The notes: generated from the sequence alone by a model not told the origin. DNA of 64,000 nt from Dethiobacter alkaliphilus (GCA_016841605.1 JAENYV010000009.1:111497-175496), one strand, 5' to 3'. Positions 50,590-61,028 are shown, counted from the stretch's first letter. Made by a program: numbers and translations.

Positions 50590-51411
50590 TCAGACAACTT
50601 TGCCGCAAAACAAGGAATATGTAAAAAATGCATAGTACCCGGGAATATTCAGGATGAAATCCGTTGAATCATCACGGCAAAGACGCAGATATTCCACCCG
50701 TTCTTCCTTCGACAACTCACCGTTATCTTCTCCCCAGCGCATTTTGAATAGATCTGCCAGGGCCTCCAGCATTTCAGAATTTAAGGGATGGTTAATATCC
50801 CTGACAAAAGTCCGGGCCATCGGTTCGCTTAGACCTGCCTGTTGAAACCATTCCAGGGCTCGCATGCTGTGCAACTCCGGTCTCTTTTTTGTATCATATG
50901 GAGCCAGACCGAAAGAAGTTGCATTTAAACGGGCCTCCAACAAGGGATATCCGGGAAGCAACATTTGAGAAGACCAAATCAGAATAAAGATCCTACCTCC
51001 CGGCTTCACAACCCTGGCAAGCTCTTTTAACAAAAAAACGGGATCTATTGGCACCAGGCCGACAAGATCAATGCTACAAGCCCAGTCAAAACAGTTATCT
51101 TCAAATGGAAGATCTTTTACGTCTCCCTTCTTAAAGGAAGCTCTCTCCATCAGATCCGCCTTTGCTGCCAGAGAGCGCCCCTTTGTCAGAAATTCTTCCA
51201 AGATATCAAGACCAATGACATGGCCGGAAGCCCCGACTGCCTTTGCCAACATTAAAGTATTGAAACCGGTTCCGCACCCTGCATCTAAACCCTTACTCCC
51301 CGGAGGAAGCTGCAATGAATCTACGCTACTCCTTAGAATAGGTTCCCGCAAAATATTAGATAATTCCAACCTTTTAAGATATGCTTTTACATCAGTCATT
51401 CTCTTCATCAC
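50590..51411 (-). CDS. Class I SAM-dependent methyltransferase
   Basis: GLDAGCGTGFNTLMLAKAVG; FDWACSIDLVGLV. Confidence 0.9.
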   Translation of the reverse strand: MMKRMTDVKAYLKRLELSNILREPILRSSVDSLQLPPGSKGLDAGCGTGFNTLMLAKAVGASGHVIGLDILEEFLTKGRSLAAKADLMERASFKKGDVKDLPFEDNCFDWACSIDLVGLVPIDPVFLLKELARVVKPGGRIFILIWSSQMLLPGYPLLEARLNATSFGLAPYDTKKRPELHSMRALEWFQQAGLSEPMARTFVRDINHPLNSEMLEALADLFKMRWGEDNGELSKEERVEYLRLCRDDSTDFILNIPGYYAFFTYSLFCGKVV

Positions 51412-51434
51412 CCCGATTTTTTTGACTCTGTTGA

Positions 51435-51920
51435 CTAATTTCGGGAACGGGCTTTTTCCAGATAAATTTTATAGACAGTCGCGGCCAAAATAGAAGCAAT
51501 CATAGGGGGAAAATCTTCGAGGATCAGGCTAACGTCAGCTCCGACAAAAGTCCCGCCCAAGCGCCCTGTCAGCTTTGACTTGTCCGGCGATACGTTAATA
51601 TTGCAGTCAAAGCCGATAGCAACTCCGCCCACTCTGCCTGTAATCTTTTCCGTGCCGTGCAAAGAGATATCGTCCCCGAAAGTATTCCCGCCTAACCGTC
51701 CATAAGCTTTATCCCCTTCCAAAGCAATCTCCAGATTCTTCCCGATAACATCACCACCAATCCGGCCCCAAAGACGATCTCCTTCCGGAGATGATTCCAG
51801 CCGCATATCATTGCCGAGAACCGCTCCGCCGAAACGTCCATTTATATAGTTGTTTTCCATGGCGCAGTCCAGTGAATATCCCCACAACATGCCGCCGATC
51901 CTGCCATTCGCTTTTCCCAT
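51435..51920 (-). CDS. Uncharacterised GR(I/L/V/F)GG tandem-repeat protein
   Basis: Six repeats of 21-25 aa beginning GRxGG and carrying xxxGxD/N. Confidence 0.8.
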   Translation of the reverse strand: MGKANGRIGGMLWGYSLDCAMENNYINGRFGGAVLGNDMRLESSPEGDRLWGRIGGDVIGKNLEIALEGDKAYGRLGGNTFGDDISLHGTEKITGRVGGVAIGFDCNINVSPDKSKLTGRLGGTFVGADVSLILEDFPPMIASILAATVYKIYLEKARSRN

Positions 51921-51952
51921 AAAATCCTCCCGATTAATCCATTCGATGAATA

Positions 51953-52027
51953 TTAAGTGTTATTTGCATTTGAAGGTACCGGATTCCCTTTTTCCGGTTC
52001 ACATTTCTCTTTCCCGGAAAGCGCACA
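51953..52027 (-). pseudogene. Truncated copy of the 5' end of the 58860-59297 gene
   Basis: MRFPGKRNVNRKKGIRYLQMQINT* versus MRFPGGRNLNWKKGMWYLLYAC at 59297; upstream DNA also matches. Confidence 0.75.
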
Positions 52028-52081
52028 GAAACATCGCTTCTAAAATAATGACTGCTAAAAATGTAAAAGGTTCTCAACTTA
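51976..52081. repeat. Dispersed ~106-bp direct repeat, copy A
   Basis: ggtaccggattccctttttcc...ggaaagcgcacagaaacatcgcttctaaaa...gactgctaaaaatgtaaaaggttctcaactt. Confidence 0.85.
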
Positions 52082-52290
52082 CCAAATTATACTTTCGAAC
52101 ATACTTTGAAATGTCTTTTAAATTATTACTGGCGAGTATCTATTTATAAGACGAAACAGACTAACAATACGTTTCATCTTTGAAATCACACTCTGTATTT
52201 CTAAAATAATTTCGATAAAAGCCCTTGACATTTCTATTCTACTCAAATAGAATGCATTTGTAGCCATTCTATTGAAATAGAACTATTGAA

Positions 52291-52668
52291 ATGAAAAAGG
52301 GAGCGAGTATGGAAATCAAACTGTTTGATTCGGAACTGAAAATCATGGACATTCTCTGGAAAGAGGGAGATACCACCGCGAAACGAATTGCGGAAATCTT
52401 AAAGGAGCAGGTGGACTGGAGCAAAACCACCACCTATACGGTTATCAAAAAGTGTATTAACAAAGGGGCTATTAAGCGGCATGAACCCAACTTTGTCTGC
52501 CATCCCCTTGTCACGATAGAACAGGCTCGGGAAGCGGAAACTACGGAGCTTATCAACAAAATGTATGGTGGCGCCGCCGATCAGCTTGTGGCTTCCATTT
52601 TGGGACGAAAAAACTTAACGCCGGCAGAGATCGAAAAACTAAAACAACTTGTCAGCAATCTGAAATGA
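52291..52668 (+). CDS. BlaI/MecI/CopY family repressor
   Basis: DSELKIMDILWKEGDTTAKRIAEILKEQVDWSKTTTYTVIKKCINKGAI. Confidence 0.93.
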   Translation: MKKGASMEIKLFDSELKIMDILWKEGDTTAKRIAEILKEQVDWSKTTTYTVIKKCINKGAIKRHEPNFVCHPLVTIEQAREAETTELINKMYGGAADQLVASILGRKNLTPAEIEKLKQLVSNLK

Positions 52669-52669
52669 G

Positions 52670-54410
52670 GTGGCGGTTATGACAGTATTGGAAATGAGTT
52701 TTTCGGCTACCGTTCTGATTTTGGCTATTGTTATTATCCGCACGCTCGCACTTCACAGGCTGCCTAAAAAGACATTCCTTGTCCTTTGGGGCGTAGCGTT
52801 GTGCCGGCTGCTCATCCCCTTTTCCATCCCGTCGCGGTTCAGCGTTTATTCGCTCGCCGATATGCTGAAAAACAATGCTTCGACGATAGATGCGCCTGAT
52901 ATTGTACCGGTTGTTTACAACATTACTGCAGCAGCCGGCGGGGCAAACAGCGTACAATTGACGGACACGGCCACGGCAGCCGCAACTATGTCGCCGGTCA
53001 TAGCGGTTTGGATGATTGGAGTGTTGGCCTGCACCCTGTTTTTCTTGGTTACGCATCTTCGCTGCCGTGAGATATATAAGACCGCCCTGCCGGTTGAAAA
53101 CAAGCTTGTAAAAAACTGGCAGCAGGGGGCATCCGACAAGGCGCAAGATGGAGATCCGGCAGTCGGATAAAATAGCCGTACCACTGACTTATGGGATATT
53201 GCGGCCCGTAATATTGCTCCCCAAAACGACGGACTGGACGGATGAAATGAGGCTTAGGTATATCCTTACCCATGAATTCACGCATATCCGGCGCTTTGAC
53301 ACGCTGACAAAGCTGGCTCTGGCCGCCGCCTTCTGTGTGCATTGGTTCAATCCCCTTGTATGGGCAATGTATATCCTGGCAAACCGCGACATTGAACTTT
53401 CCTGTGATGAAACAGTAATTCGGACATTGGGGGAAACAATAAAATCGGCTTATGCCCTGACCCTTATTGAGCTGGAAGAAAAGAAAAGCCGCCTTACCCC
53501 TCTTGTGAACAATTTCAGCAAAAACGCTACTGAAGAAAGGATCGTATCTATTATGAAAATTAGGAAGTTTTCCCTACCAATCATCGTCGTTGCGGTGCTG
53601 TTGGTAGCCGGTATTACCATTGGGTTTGCAACCTCAAACATAAAAGCCGGAGATGAACCCAACGCCGTAATCGACAGCGAACCGGCAGACGGAACATGGG
53701 TATCGGTAGTCAATGGCGTATCAGGGCCTATTGCTGTAGACAGCAAGCCGGGAAAGCTTGTTTCCGTGAAGCTTTCGGATGAAAGCAAGTATACTCCGGA
53801 ACAGTGGCAGGATATCTTGAAGCGCATTGGACGCGGAGAAATAACGGCAGAGATGGAAAGTTTTGTAATATCCGGAAGGGCAACAATCATCCCTTCTTCT
53901 GTGGACTTTGGAACGCATTTGGGCATAGAATTGATAAAGGGCGGCGTCCTTGCTGTTGGGCGGGAAACCTGGGAGAAAGGCGACGAAATCATATTTCATA
54001 TCAGTGCCGACGAAAATATGAAACTGTATGCAGGGATAATTCCGGCCGAAAATATGGACAACGGTTTCGGATATAACGACTACGGTTTCCCCATTGACAA
54101 AAAAGTTGATATAAGTGCACAAGAGCAAGAGGTGTCGTTCACTATACCGGAGACTGGAGAATATGGAATCTACGTTCGGCATATAAAAAATGAAGTAGAT
54201 GAAGTAAAAGTAACCCCCGGGCCGGCTCCTGAAGTCGCTGCTACAGATATCGGCGATGAAGACGACAATGCTGCACTTCTCCGCCGCCACACGGATAATG
54301 AAGAAAAAGTAAATTCTATATCGAAAACCGAAGCACATAATACTGTCACCTTTATTCTTGAGATTAACAAAAAGTTTTTAAGTCCACTTGTTGATACCAA
54401 TAATTTATAA
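52670..54410 (+). pseudogene. BlaR1/MecR1-type M56 metallopeptidase, interrupted by a +1 frameshift
   Basis: ORFs 52670-53170 and 53148-54410 join as ...KLVKNWQQGHPTRRKMEIRQSDKIAVPLTYGI... if one G is removed from the G5 run at 53125-53129; HEFTHIRR zinc motif lies in the second part. Confidence 0.85.
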
Positions 54411-54606
54411 TCAGAAGGTGCACAGGAACAAGGTGTCTGTGGTTAATTACAGCTTACAGGGCAGTATTGTCCCATCTGCCTGCCTCCTTGCGGCAGACGC
54501 GTGCTGTTATACAAGCCGGCGGTAATTACTGCCGGCTTAAAGCGCAAGAATTGCAGCGGTTGTCCGAAAAGGAACCGACAACGAGCGTGAATGGGTCAGA
54601 GGTGAC

Positions 54607-54882
54607 ATGCTGGAGGAACCCTCAATAAAAGCGTTCAGCCGGATTTTAGAAATGTCTTGGCAAACAACGGATGAGGGGCATTTTATCAAAAAGTCATTGA
54701 ATATCCCTGACTACAGCATTGAAATTTATACGCCGGCAGGAGGGATTGAGCTGAATCTCTACGGCAAAACTTCTGAAAGTGGATTTGCGGCGACAAGAAT
54801 AAATGACAAATGGCAAAGATATAGCGTTCCAGTCGCAGAATATGATGAGTTGATGAAGTTATTCAAATATGGACATTTATGA
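54607..54882 (+). CDS. Hypothetical protein
   Basis: 91-aa ORF downstream of the blaR1 remnant; no recognised motif. Confidence 0.4.
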   Translation: MLEEPSIKAFSRILEMSWQTTDEGHFIKKSLNIPDYSIEIYTPAGGIELNLYGKTSESGFAATRINDKWQRYSVPVAEYDELMKLFKYGHL

Positions 54883-55019
54883 AGCAAGAATGAACGGTAC
54901 ATGGCTGTATAGCGGGATTCCTTGGAACGGAGGCAGAACCGTTTGCTGGAAACCGGTATACAATGCTTCCGGAAAATTAACGGGCCCTACTATATTACTG
55001 TTGAAATGATTCTGCACAA

Positions 55020-56219
55020 TCAACGAATATTCGTTACATGAAACGTTCCGTCGGATTGATATTCTACCGTTGCTATTAACTCAGAAACCCCATCATATTG
55101 CAAAGAAGCCCAATCATTAATCTTCATACCAGGAGTAATACCCATAACGATCCCATGACTAAAGTTAAATCTGACTATATTATTGTAATAAACATTTTTA
55201 ACTTCTTCGTTTTCTTTTAACCATGATATATCCACACTTTGCAATTCGGTTTCTTCTTTAAAGAAGGAAATCGTTTTATTTTCTTCATTCACTCCATATG
55301 CAACAATATTTTCCACTTGAGCAATATAATCGTCGTGTTTAAATTGAATTGACTCAAAGACGCCGGGGTGAATTTCCTCCAACATAAATAATTGGTCTAT
55401 CGATACTCCTGTTCCGCCTCCAAGATATAGATGAACCGCCAATTCCTTTGTGCCGTCATTATCATAATCCCAATAATCCATTCCAGCATCAAACATCCCC
55501 GGACAATGGGACCAATTATAATAATTTATGTTATCACCCATTCTGATAACGACATTCTGAAACTGCTCATCTTCATTGTTCACCCCATACATTGTGATAT
55601 CTTCCTCCGGTAATTCCGCCAATATGAAAATCCCTGAATCCCAACTGCTTTCATCTATTCGTTTTGCTTTTTTAAAATCTTCTAATGTTAAATTATTATT
55701 ATCCGTAGCAGCAATAATTGTTGCACCAGATATGAGCCATCGGTCATCCCGCTTTGTTACCATTAGGGTAACCGGATATTTTGCTGCGGCTCTGCCGTTT
55801 TGCAGTTCGGCGCTTGTGACCTCGATAATCTCTCCGAAAACGGTATATTCTTCATCACCTACGGATTTAATGTCCGCGACCTCAATCCGGTCCGGCCAGG
55901 GACTTGATAGTTTCCGTCCGGGCGCGTTCTGCGGATTGGACTTCCATAGAGTTAAAAGCTCCTGCGTGACAAATTCAGAATAAAATTCTTCAATGTTTCC
56001 CGCCGCAATATCTTCGGGCGCAGTAAGCGCAACCATCTTCAGCATTTCACCGAAGTTTTCCACAAGCGCTAATACATCCTGTTTATCGGAAGCAGAAAGT
56101 TCTTTGTTCGTAACAGCCAACTTCACTCCTGTTCCGACTATAGCAACCAATATAACGCAAAGGATAACATATCCGGCTTTTTTTGTTGTGTCCATGATTG
56201 AAGAAAGGCAATTTTTCAT
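55020..56219 (-). CDS. Membrane-anchored hypothetical protein
   Basis: Single N-terminal TM followed by a long extracytoplasmic domain. Confidence 0.65.
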   Translation of the reverse strand: MKNCLSSIMDTTKKAGYVILCVILVAIVGTGVKLAVTNKELSASDKQDVLALVENFGEMLKMVALTAPEDIAAGNIEEFYSEFVTQELLTLWKSNPQNAPGRKLSSPWPDRIEVADIKSVGDEEYTVFGEIIEVTSAELQNGRAAAKYPVTLMVTKRDDRWLISGATIIAATDNNNLTLEDFKKAKRIDESSWDSGIFILAELPEEDITMYGVNNEDEQFQNVVIRMGDNINYYNWSHCPGMFDAGMDYWDYDNDGTKELAVHLYLGGGTGVSIDQLFMLEEIHPGVFESIQFKHDDYIAQVENIVAYGVNEENKTISFFKEETELQSVDISWLKENEEVKNVYYNNIVRFNFSHGIVMGITPGMKINDWASLQYDGVSELIATVEYQSDGTFHVTNIR

Positions 56220-56366
56220 ACCTTTTTTCCTCCATAAAAAATCGTTGACATTGCAGTTTGAAGCTTTGACCCGTTACGGACAATGCCAATAATGGTTCGG
56301 CTATACTTCTTACGATGTTGAAAATTCGCTCCCGCCTAAAATTATCTACATTTTACGCAGTTATTA

Positions 56367-57293
56367 TTAGTCTTTTCGCTTCTCTCCTTCAATAGCAAAA
56401 ATGATCGGATTCGCATCGAATACATCATTTAGGCTTCCTATTTCAATTCTTCCATTTTCATCAACTGTACCATATTTAAAAACTCCCGCCATCCATTGAT
56501 GCGAAAAGTAACTATATGAACCACTGTATGTCGGGCGCTTCCCCCATTCCTTGTTTACGGAAGAAACGAGGCCAGGAATAACATCCTTTTCCTTTTCCTT
56601 TTTACCGGTATTATTAATTATCTGCCCTTCCCAAACTTCCCAAGCTGCATGGTTTCTTACTTTATAATACCGGATACTTTCACCCGCAGAAATAAAGAAT
56701 TTCTGTGTTTGACCATATGGAAAGTAATAGGTTTCCACACGGGTATCCATGGTAGATGAAATGTGCTCGTGCAAAATGATTTTGGGTAGGGAAAGAACAG
56801 CCTTCCGGGCTGTTACGATATCCCGGCTTTCCGCTGCACTAATATCGCTTGCGCTTGGATTGTAAATAATCGCCGTTTTTGTTTCAGCATCCCAAGATAC
56901 AAAGGCATCTAAAGTTTCACCAATAAATCGTAAAGGAACATAAATCGAACCATTGATATTTCGCGGCGGTGTGCTAAACGTCAATTTTGTATTTCCGCTA
57001 AAAGCTTCATTTTTACCAAGGATAAATATGAGTGTTTCTTGTGTAGCTGTGTTGGTAACGGTAACAGCTTTTGCTTGATTATCCCAATCAACAGTAAAGT
57101 TAGAAAGAAGGGATACCGTGCGAATGGGAACCATCGTCGTTTGGTTTATGATAACTATATTTTGGTCTTCGTGCTTTACCCCGTTCACATTCAAGTTGAT
57201 CGTTGACCCATTTGCCCCTATTGCTACGCTGCCAAAGGGGAAAAAAATCACAATCAACAGAGAAATAGCCAGTAAGCACTTTCTTATCGTCAT
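56367..57293 (-). CDS. Stalk-domain (copper amine oxidase N-term-like) secreted protein
   Basis: TTMVPIRTVSLLSNFTVDWDNQAKAVTVTN; GSIYVPLRFIGETLDAFVSWDAETKTAIIYN. Confidence 0.85.
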   Translation of the reverse strand: MTIRKCLLAISLLIVIFFPFGSVAIGANGSTINLNVNGVKHEDQNIVIINQTTMVPIRTVSLLSNFTVDWDNQAKAVTVTNTATQETLIFILGKNEAFSGNTKLTFSTPPRNINGSIYVPLRFIGETLDAFVSWDAETKTAIIYNPSASDISAAESRDIVTARKAVLSLPKIILHEHISSTMDTRVETYYFPYGQTQKFFISAGESIRYYKVRNHAAWEVWEGQIINNTGKKEKEKDVIPGLVSSVNKEWGKRPTYSGSYSYFSHQWMAGVFKYGTVDENGRIEIGSLNDVFDANPIIFAIEGEKRKD

Positions 57294-57509
57294 TACAGCC
57301 TCCTTGTGATTAAATTAGGCAAAAATTTTCCAAATAGACAGTAAAGTTGACGTCTACGGTGACCTTCCCGGCTGAAAGGTAGCACATTCCCTTTTTCAGA
57401 GAGGTGAATAATAATGTTGAAATAGCTGTCCGGGTATGAAACCGGAAAAACGTGATAGTCCACCAGCAGTACAGCTTATTGTGATGAAGTCTATACGGTA
57501 ATTTGACTT

Positions 57510-57897
57510 CTTTAGTATTTAATTTTCACTTTTAAATTGGCTGTTTCCAAACCCAATCTTTCCTGTAACTCAGGTGTAACAGTTATTTCTATTTCAGTAC
57601 CTTTGGGTACATCTTTAAATTCATATATTATATTGTCAACAATCGTACCGGCTGCTCCTTAAGCTCATATGAATAAAATGAGGTTATCTTTAAGTGCTCC
57701 TTGATTAGGAAAATGCTCCCGGCCATCAAAGGGCTCTATCCCTATAAAAAGTGAGTATCTCCAGAGCGTCCGTGCGTACTCTTCCAAGTCTTTCCGGTCT
57801 ATTTTATCCAGTAAAGCATGAACAAAATCATTGTGGCATTCCAGTTCCCTTGGAATATCGAAATATTCATCTATTTCTGCTTCAAATATTTCTTAAA
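57510..57897 (-). pseudogene. Decayed coding fragments
   Basis: Minus-strand open stretches without starts: EIFEAEIDEYFDIPRELECHNDFVHALLDKIDRKDLEEYARTLWRYSLFIGIEPFDGREHFPNQGALKDNLILFI* and AGTIVDNIIYEFKDVPKGTEIEITVTPELQERLGLETANLKVKIKY*. Confidence 0.65.
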
Positions 57898-57914
57898 GCC
57901 GGCTGGTTTAATTG

Positions 57915-58628
57915 CTAATTACAGCTAGAAGAACCAGGAAAACTTGTAATATCGTATGGTATAAAATCACTTTGTCTGATATAGCCGTACTGTCCTCCAG
58001 CTCCATATACTAAATATGAATCATCCATTTCTTCTTCAATTATTACATATTTTAATACTTCTTCTTCCTTGTTTATAAAAACAGTGCCTCCTTTAACATA
58101 TCCTTCTATAGATGATTCAGGTAGATAATCGGTCAAATGTTCTTTTTTAACCCATGTAGGATCAAAATAAGGACAATCATAAGTTATAAAATCAATTAGG
58201 CACCAATTATTATATTCTGCTTTAACTTTAACTACTTTTCCTTGCCTTAAAAAATGATCATCACTATACAATGGGGTTTGAGCGTTTGGATATAGGTATA
58301 TTTTAGCAGGATTACTAATGTTCATTAGAATGGGTTCAATTCGTCTAACTTCGCCTGCCTCTTCCGTTAAATACCATAAAGGTATCCAACCAATTTGACT
58401 GCCATATCTTATTTGTGCAAAATCACCATCAATTTTGTTCACTTCATATTCTATTTTTAACTCTGTGGTAAAAACCGGAGGTTCTGCTCCTATTATATCA
58501 GACCTTTCTCCTACATTAAGTTCCAAACATATTGCGTATTTCTCTCCTATAATTATCTCTTTCTTTTGATTACGATATAATTCATTGTTTGGCAAGAAAA
58601 AACAAATATTGTTAATATAACAAAACAA
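57915..58628 (-). CDS. SH3-like domain hypothetical protein
   Basis: QIRYGSQIGWIPLWYL ... VYGAGGQYGYIRQSDFI SH3b-like segments. Confidence 0.55.
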   Translation of the reverse strand: MFCYINNICFFLPNNELYRNQKKEIIIGEKYAICLELNVGERSDIIGAEPPVFTTELKIEYEVNKIDGDFAQIRYGSQIGWIPLWYLTEEAGEVRRIEPILMNISNPAKIYLYPNAQTPLYSDDHFLRQGKVVKVKAEYNNWCLIDFITYDCPYFDPTWVKKEHLTDYLPESSIEGYVKGGTVFINKEEEVLKYVIIEEEMDDSYLVYGAGGQYGYIRQSDFIPYDITSFPGSSSCN

Positions 58629-58859
58629 TAAGCTATAGTTTTGTTAAACCTCTTTGTCATATCATTAAACACCTCAAGGGCATAATAATAAGTCCCCCCC
58701 CAATACCCTTCTTAGGGATTATGGCACCCGGCTTGTCCAAGTTAGTAATCGTTGTTACGTCCCGGAATTTGTAAGTTTGTCAAATCAAGCGTTATAGTGC
58801 TTGATGTCACTGTATGCCTGCATTTGTGAGAATATATTCGTGTGATCAGATATATACCC

Positions 58860-59297
58860 CTATTTTTGCTGCTCTTCTTTGTAAAATGATGTCAAAATAA
58901 AGTAGCCCAAAAAAACAGCAGCTAAAGAACCCACCCCCAAAATGTTAAAAAGAAAAACTGGTATTTTTATTGTGAAGATATTTGTTATTTGCATTAAGAA
59001 AGTAAAAAATGCCATGGGTAGTGCAAGAAACAATAATTTCCAAATATTAATCACCCACCTGCCTTCCTTTCGCCACTCCTGAACAAAATGCTCCAACCCC
59101 AGAACCAAACCTGGTAAAATAAGGAACAATCGAGTCAAATTGATATACGGTAGAAGATGAAATGTCATTCGCATTTGAGTGTTTAAGTAGGCATTCGCTT
59201 CTTGAACTAAGTATAGTATTAAAAAAAAGATACAGGCATATAAAAGGTACCACATCCCCTTTTTCCAATTCAAATTTCTCCCTCCCGGAAAGCGCAC
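58860..59297 (-). CDS. Small integral membrane protein
   Basis: Four predicted TM segments; GTG start. Confidence 0.65.
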   Translation of the reverse strand: MRFPGGRNLNWKKGMWYLLYACIFFLILYLVQEANAYLNTQMRMTFHLLPYINLTRLFLILPGLVLGLEHFVQEWRKEGRWVINIWKLLFLALPMAFFTFLMQITNIFTIKIPVFLFNILGVGSLAAVFLGYFILTSFYKEEQQK

Positions 59298-59352
59298 AGA
59301 AATATCGCTTCTAAAAGTATTGACTGCTAAAAATGTAAAAGGTTCTCAACTT
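59246..59352. repeat. Dispersed ~106-bp direct repeat, copy B
   Basis: Matches 51976-52081; spans the 5' end of the 58860-59297 gene and its upstream region. Confidence 0.85.
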
Positions 59353-59362
59353 CCTACAGTCT

Positions 59363-60655
59363 TTAGAGACTTTTTGCGGAAAATATTGCTAGATTTTTTC
59401 CTTTTCTTTTGTATACGCTCAATATTAATCCTATCATCATCATATTGATTATTAACTGGGTATTCCCATAGCTTATAAAAGGTAGCGAAACCCCTCCTAA
59501 CGGAGCTAAACCCAGAGTCATAAGTATATTCCAGATAAATTGAACAGAAAAAATAACGGCCATACTGATTACCAAAAGCCTCCCGTAACTATCTTTAATT
59601 GTTATTGCGAGGCTGATTAAACGTGCTATAAAGCCGGCAATTAATCCTATTAATACGATACCTGCCAGCCAGCCGAAAGTGTATACAATATAACCGAAAA
59701 TGAAATCCGTATGTACCTCAGGAATCATACCTGAAAAGGTAAACCCCTGTCCGAAAAAGCCGGCAGATTGAAGCAAGTTATCCAGTTGAATGTGAATATA
59801 TCCGCTGCCAAGCGGGTCACTATGAGGATTAAGAAAAGCTAAAAGACGCTGCATCCGATAATCAACAGTAACCATGGCAAATAAAAATAGCGACGCCCCG
59901 GAACCGGCCAGAGGTAAAAGATATTTAAGCTTTACTCTGGTAAGTATTAATAACATTATTGCTGCTGTTAAATAAATTACTGCTGCGGAAAATAATGGAT
60001 AAGCCAGCATCAGAATGACAGGAAGTGCCAGCATTCCCAGACATAGATAGAACATTTTATGTATATGCCAATTCCATTCATCTAAAATACCGGCCAGAGC
60101 GATAACAAGGATGATCGGAGTTAGCTGGACAAAACTATGTTGCACGCTGCCGTTAACTAATCCACCTGTCTGAATTATTAGAAATAAAATAAAGATTGTT
60201 CCTGAATAAATATATTTAGAATAAGGCTTTAATTTTCTGTAATCGAAAAAAAACAATCCCCCCGCCACAGCTAACCCCAATACAGTAAAAATCAAGCTTC
60301 TGCCAAACATGAAAGAGGGAGTATTAAGGGAAAAGTCCCCGTTTACTTCAATAAAATAGAGGCTAAACAAGCCGGAAGCGGCAAAAAGCAGCGTTAAAAT
60401 TAAGATACTCCATTCCGGTCCGGACTTATAGATTTTGTTTAATTGTTCGCCCACTAGGGCTGAGTCACCCATCCGGCTAATCGCTTTTTTAAGAGCATCG
60501 TCCTCTGAAATACCCGCGGTTAAATATTCTTCTGCCAGTTCTTCAACATGATTTTCAAGTTCTAATTTAATTTCTTCATGTTTTTCCCGGCACTTTATAT
60601 GTGAACAGACACGATCTATATACTCTTGAACTTTACGATTCTGTTTTAAGTCCAT
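59363..60655 (-). CDS. FtsW/RodA/SpoVE family protein with N-terminal HAAS/permease-prefix domain
   Basis: N-term CSHIKCREKHEEIKLELENHVEELAEEYLTAGISEDDALKKAISRMGD; C-term SEDS-like LGLAPLGGVSLPFISYGNTQLIINMMMIGL. Confidence 0.85.
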   Translation of the reverse strand: MDLKQNRKVQEYIDRVCSHIKCREKHEEIKLELENHVEELAEEYLTAGISEDDALKKAISRMGDSALVGEQLNKIYKSGPEWSILILTLLFAASGLFSLYFIEVNGDFSLNTPSFMFGRSLIFTVLGLAVAGGLFFFDYRKLKPYSKYIYSGTIFILFLIIQTGGLVNGSVQHSFVQLTPIILVIALAGILDEWNWHIHKMFYLCLGMLALPVILMLAYPLFSAAVIYLTAAIMLLILTRVKLKYLLPLAGSGASLFLFAMVTVDYRMQRLLAFLNPHSDPLGSGYIHIQLDNLLQSAGFFGQGFTFSGMIPEVHTDFIFGYIVYTFGWLAGIVLIGLIAGFIARLISLAITIKDSYGRLLVISMAVIFSVQFIWNILMTLGLAPLGGVSLPFISYGNTQLIINMMMIGLILSVYKRKGKNLAIFSAKSL

Positions 60656-61028
60656 ACAAACTTCCCCCCAAAACTCGGTCTACTGTTGTTCGAAAGGTAA
60701 GCCACTCTTCTTTCTTTGCTTGGGCATAATGTTTGCCTTTATCGGTAATTGTGTAATACTTTCTTCTTCGGCTTCCTTCAATTTGCAACCAGGAAGATTC
60801 AACCATGCCCTCTGCTTCAAGTGAGTGCAAAATAGGATACAAAGTCCCTTCTTTAAAAGCAAAAATACCGGTTGATTTATTTTCAATTTCTTTGATCATT
60901 TCATAGCCATACATAGATTTATTTTCCAGCAAAGATAAAATGAGAATTACTGTGCTCCCCTTTAGTAATTCTTTGCTAATCTTCAATAATGCCATCTCCT
61001 TCAGCTTTATTATCGTTATACTATGCAT
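60633..61028 (-). CDS. PadR family transcriptional regulator
   Basis: LSLLENKSMYGYEMIKEIE...FKEGTLYPILHSLEAEGMVESSW. Confidence 0.92.
   Translation of the reverse strand: MHSITIIKLKEMALLKISKELLKGSTVILILSLLENKSMYGYEMIKEIENKSTGIFAFKEGTLYPILHSLEAEGMVESSWLQIEGSRRRKYYTITDKGKHYAQAKKEEWLTFRTTVDRVLGGSLYGLKTES

Noticed and set aside
54480-54540. Hairpin aagccggc...gccggctt as a terminator
   Set aside because: No following T-run; function unclear
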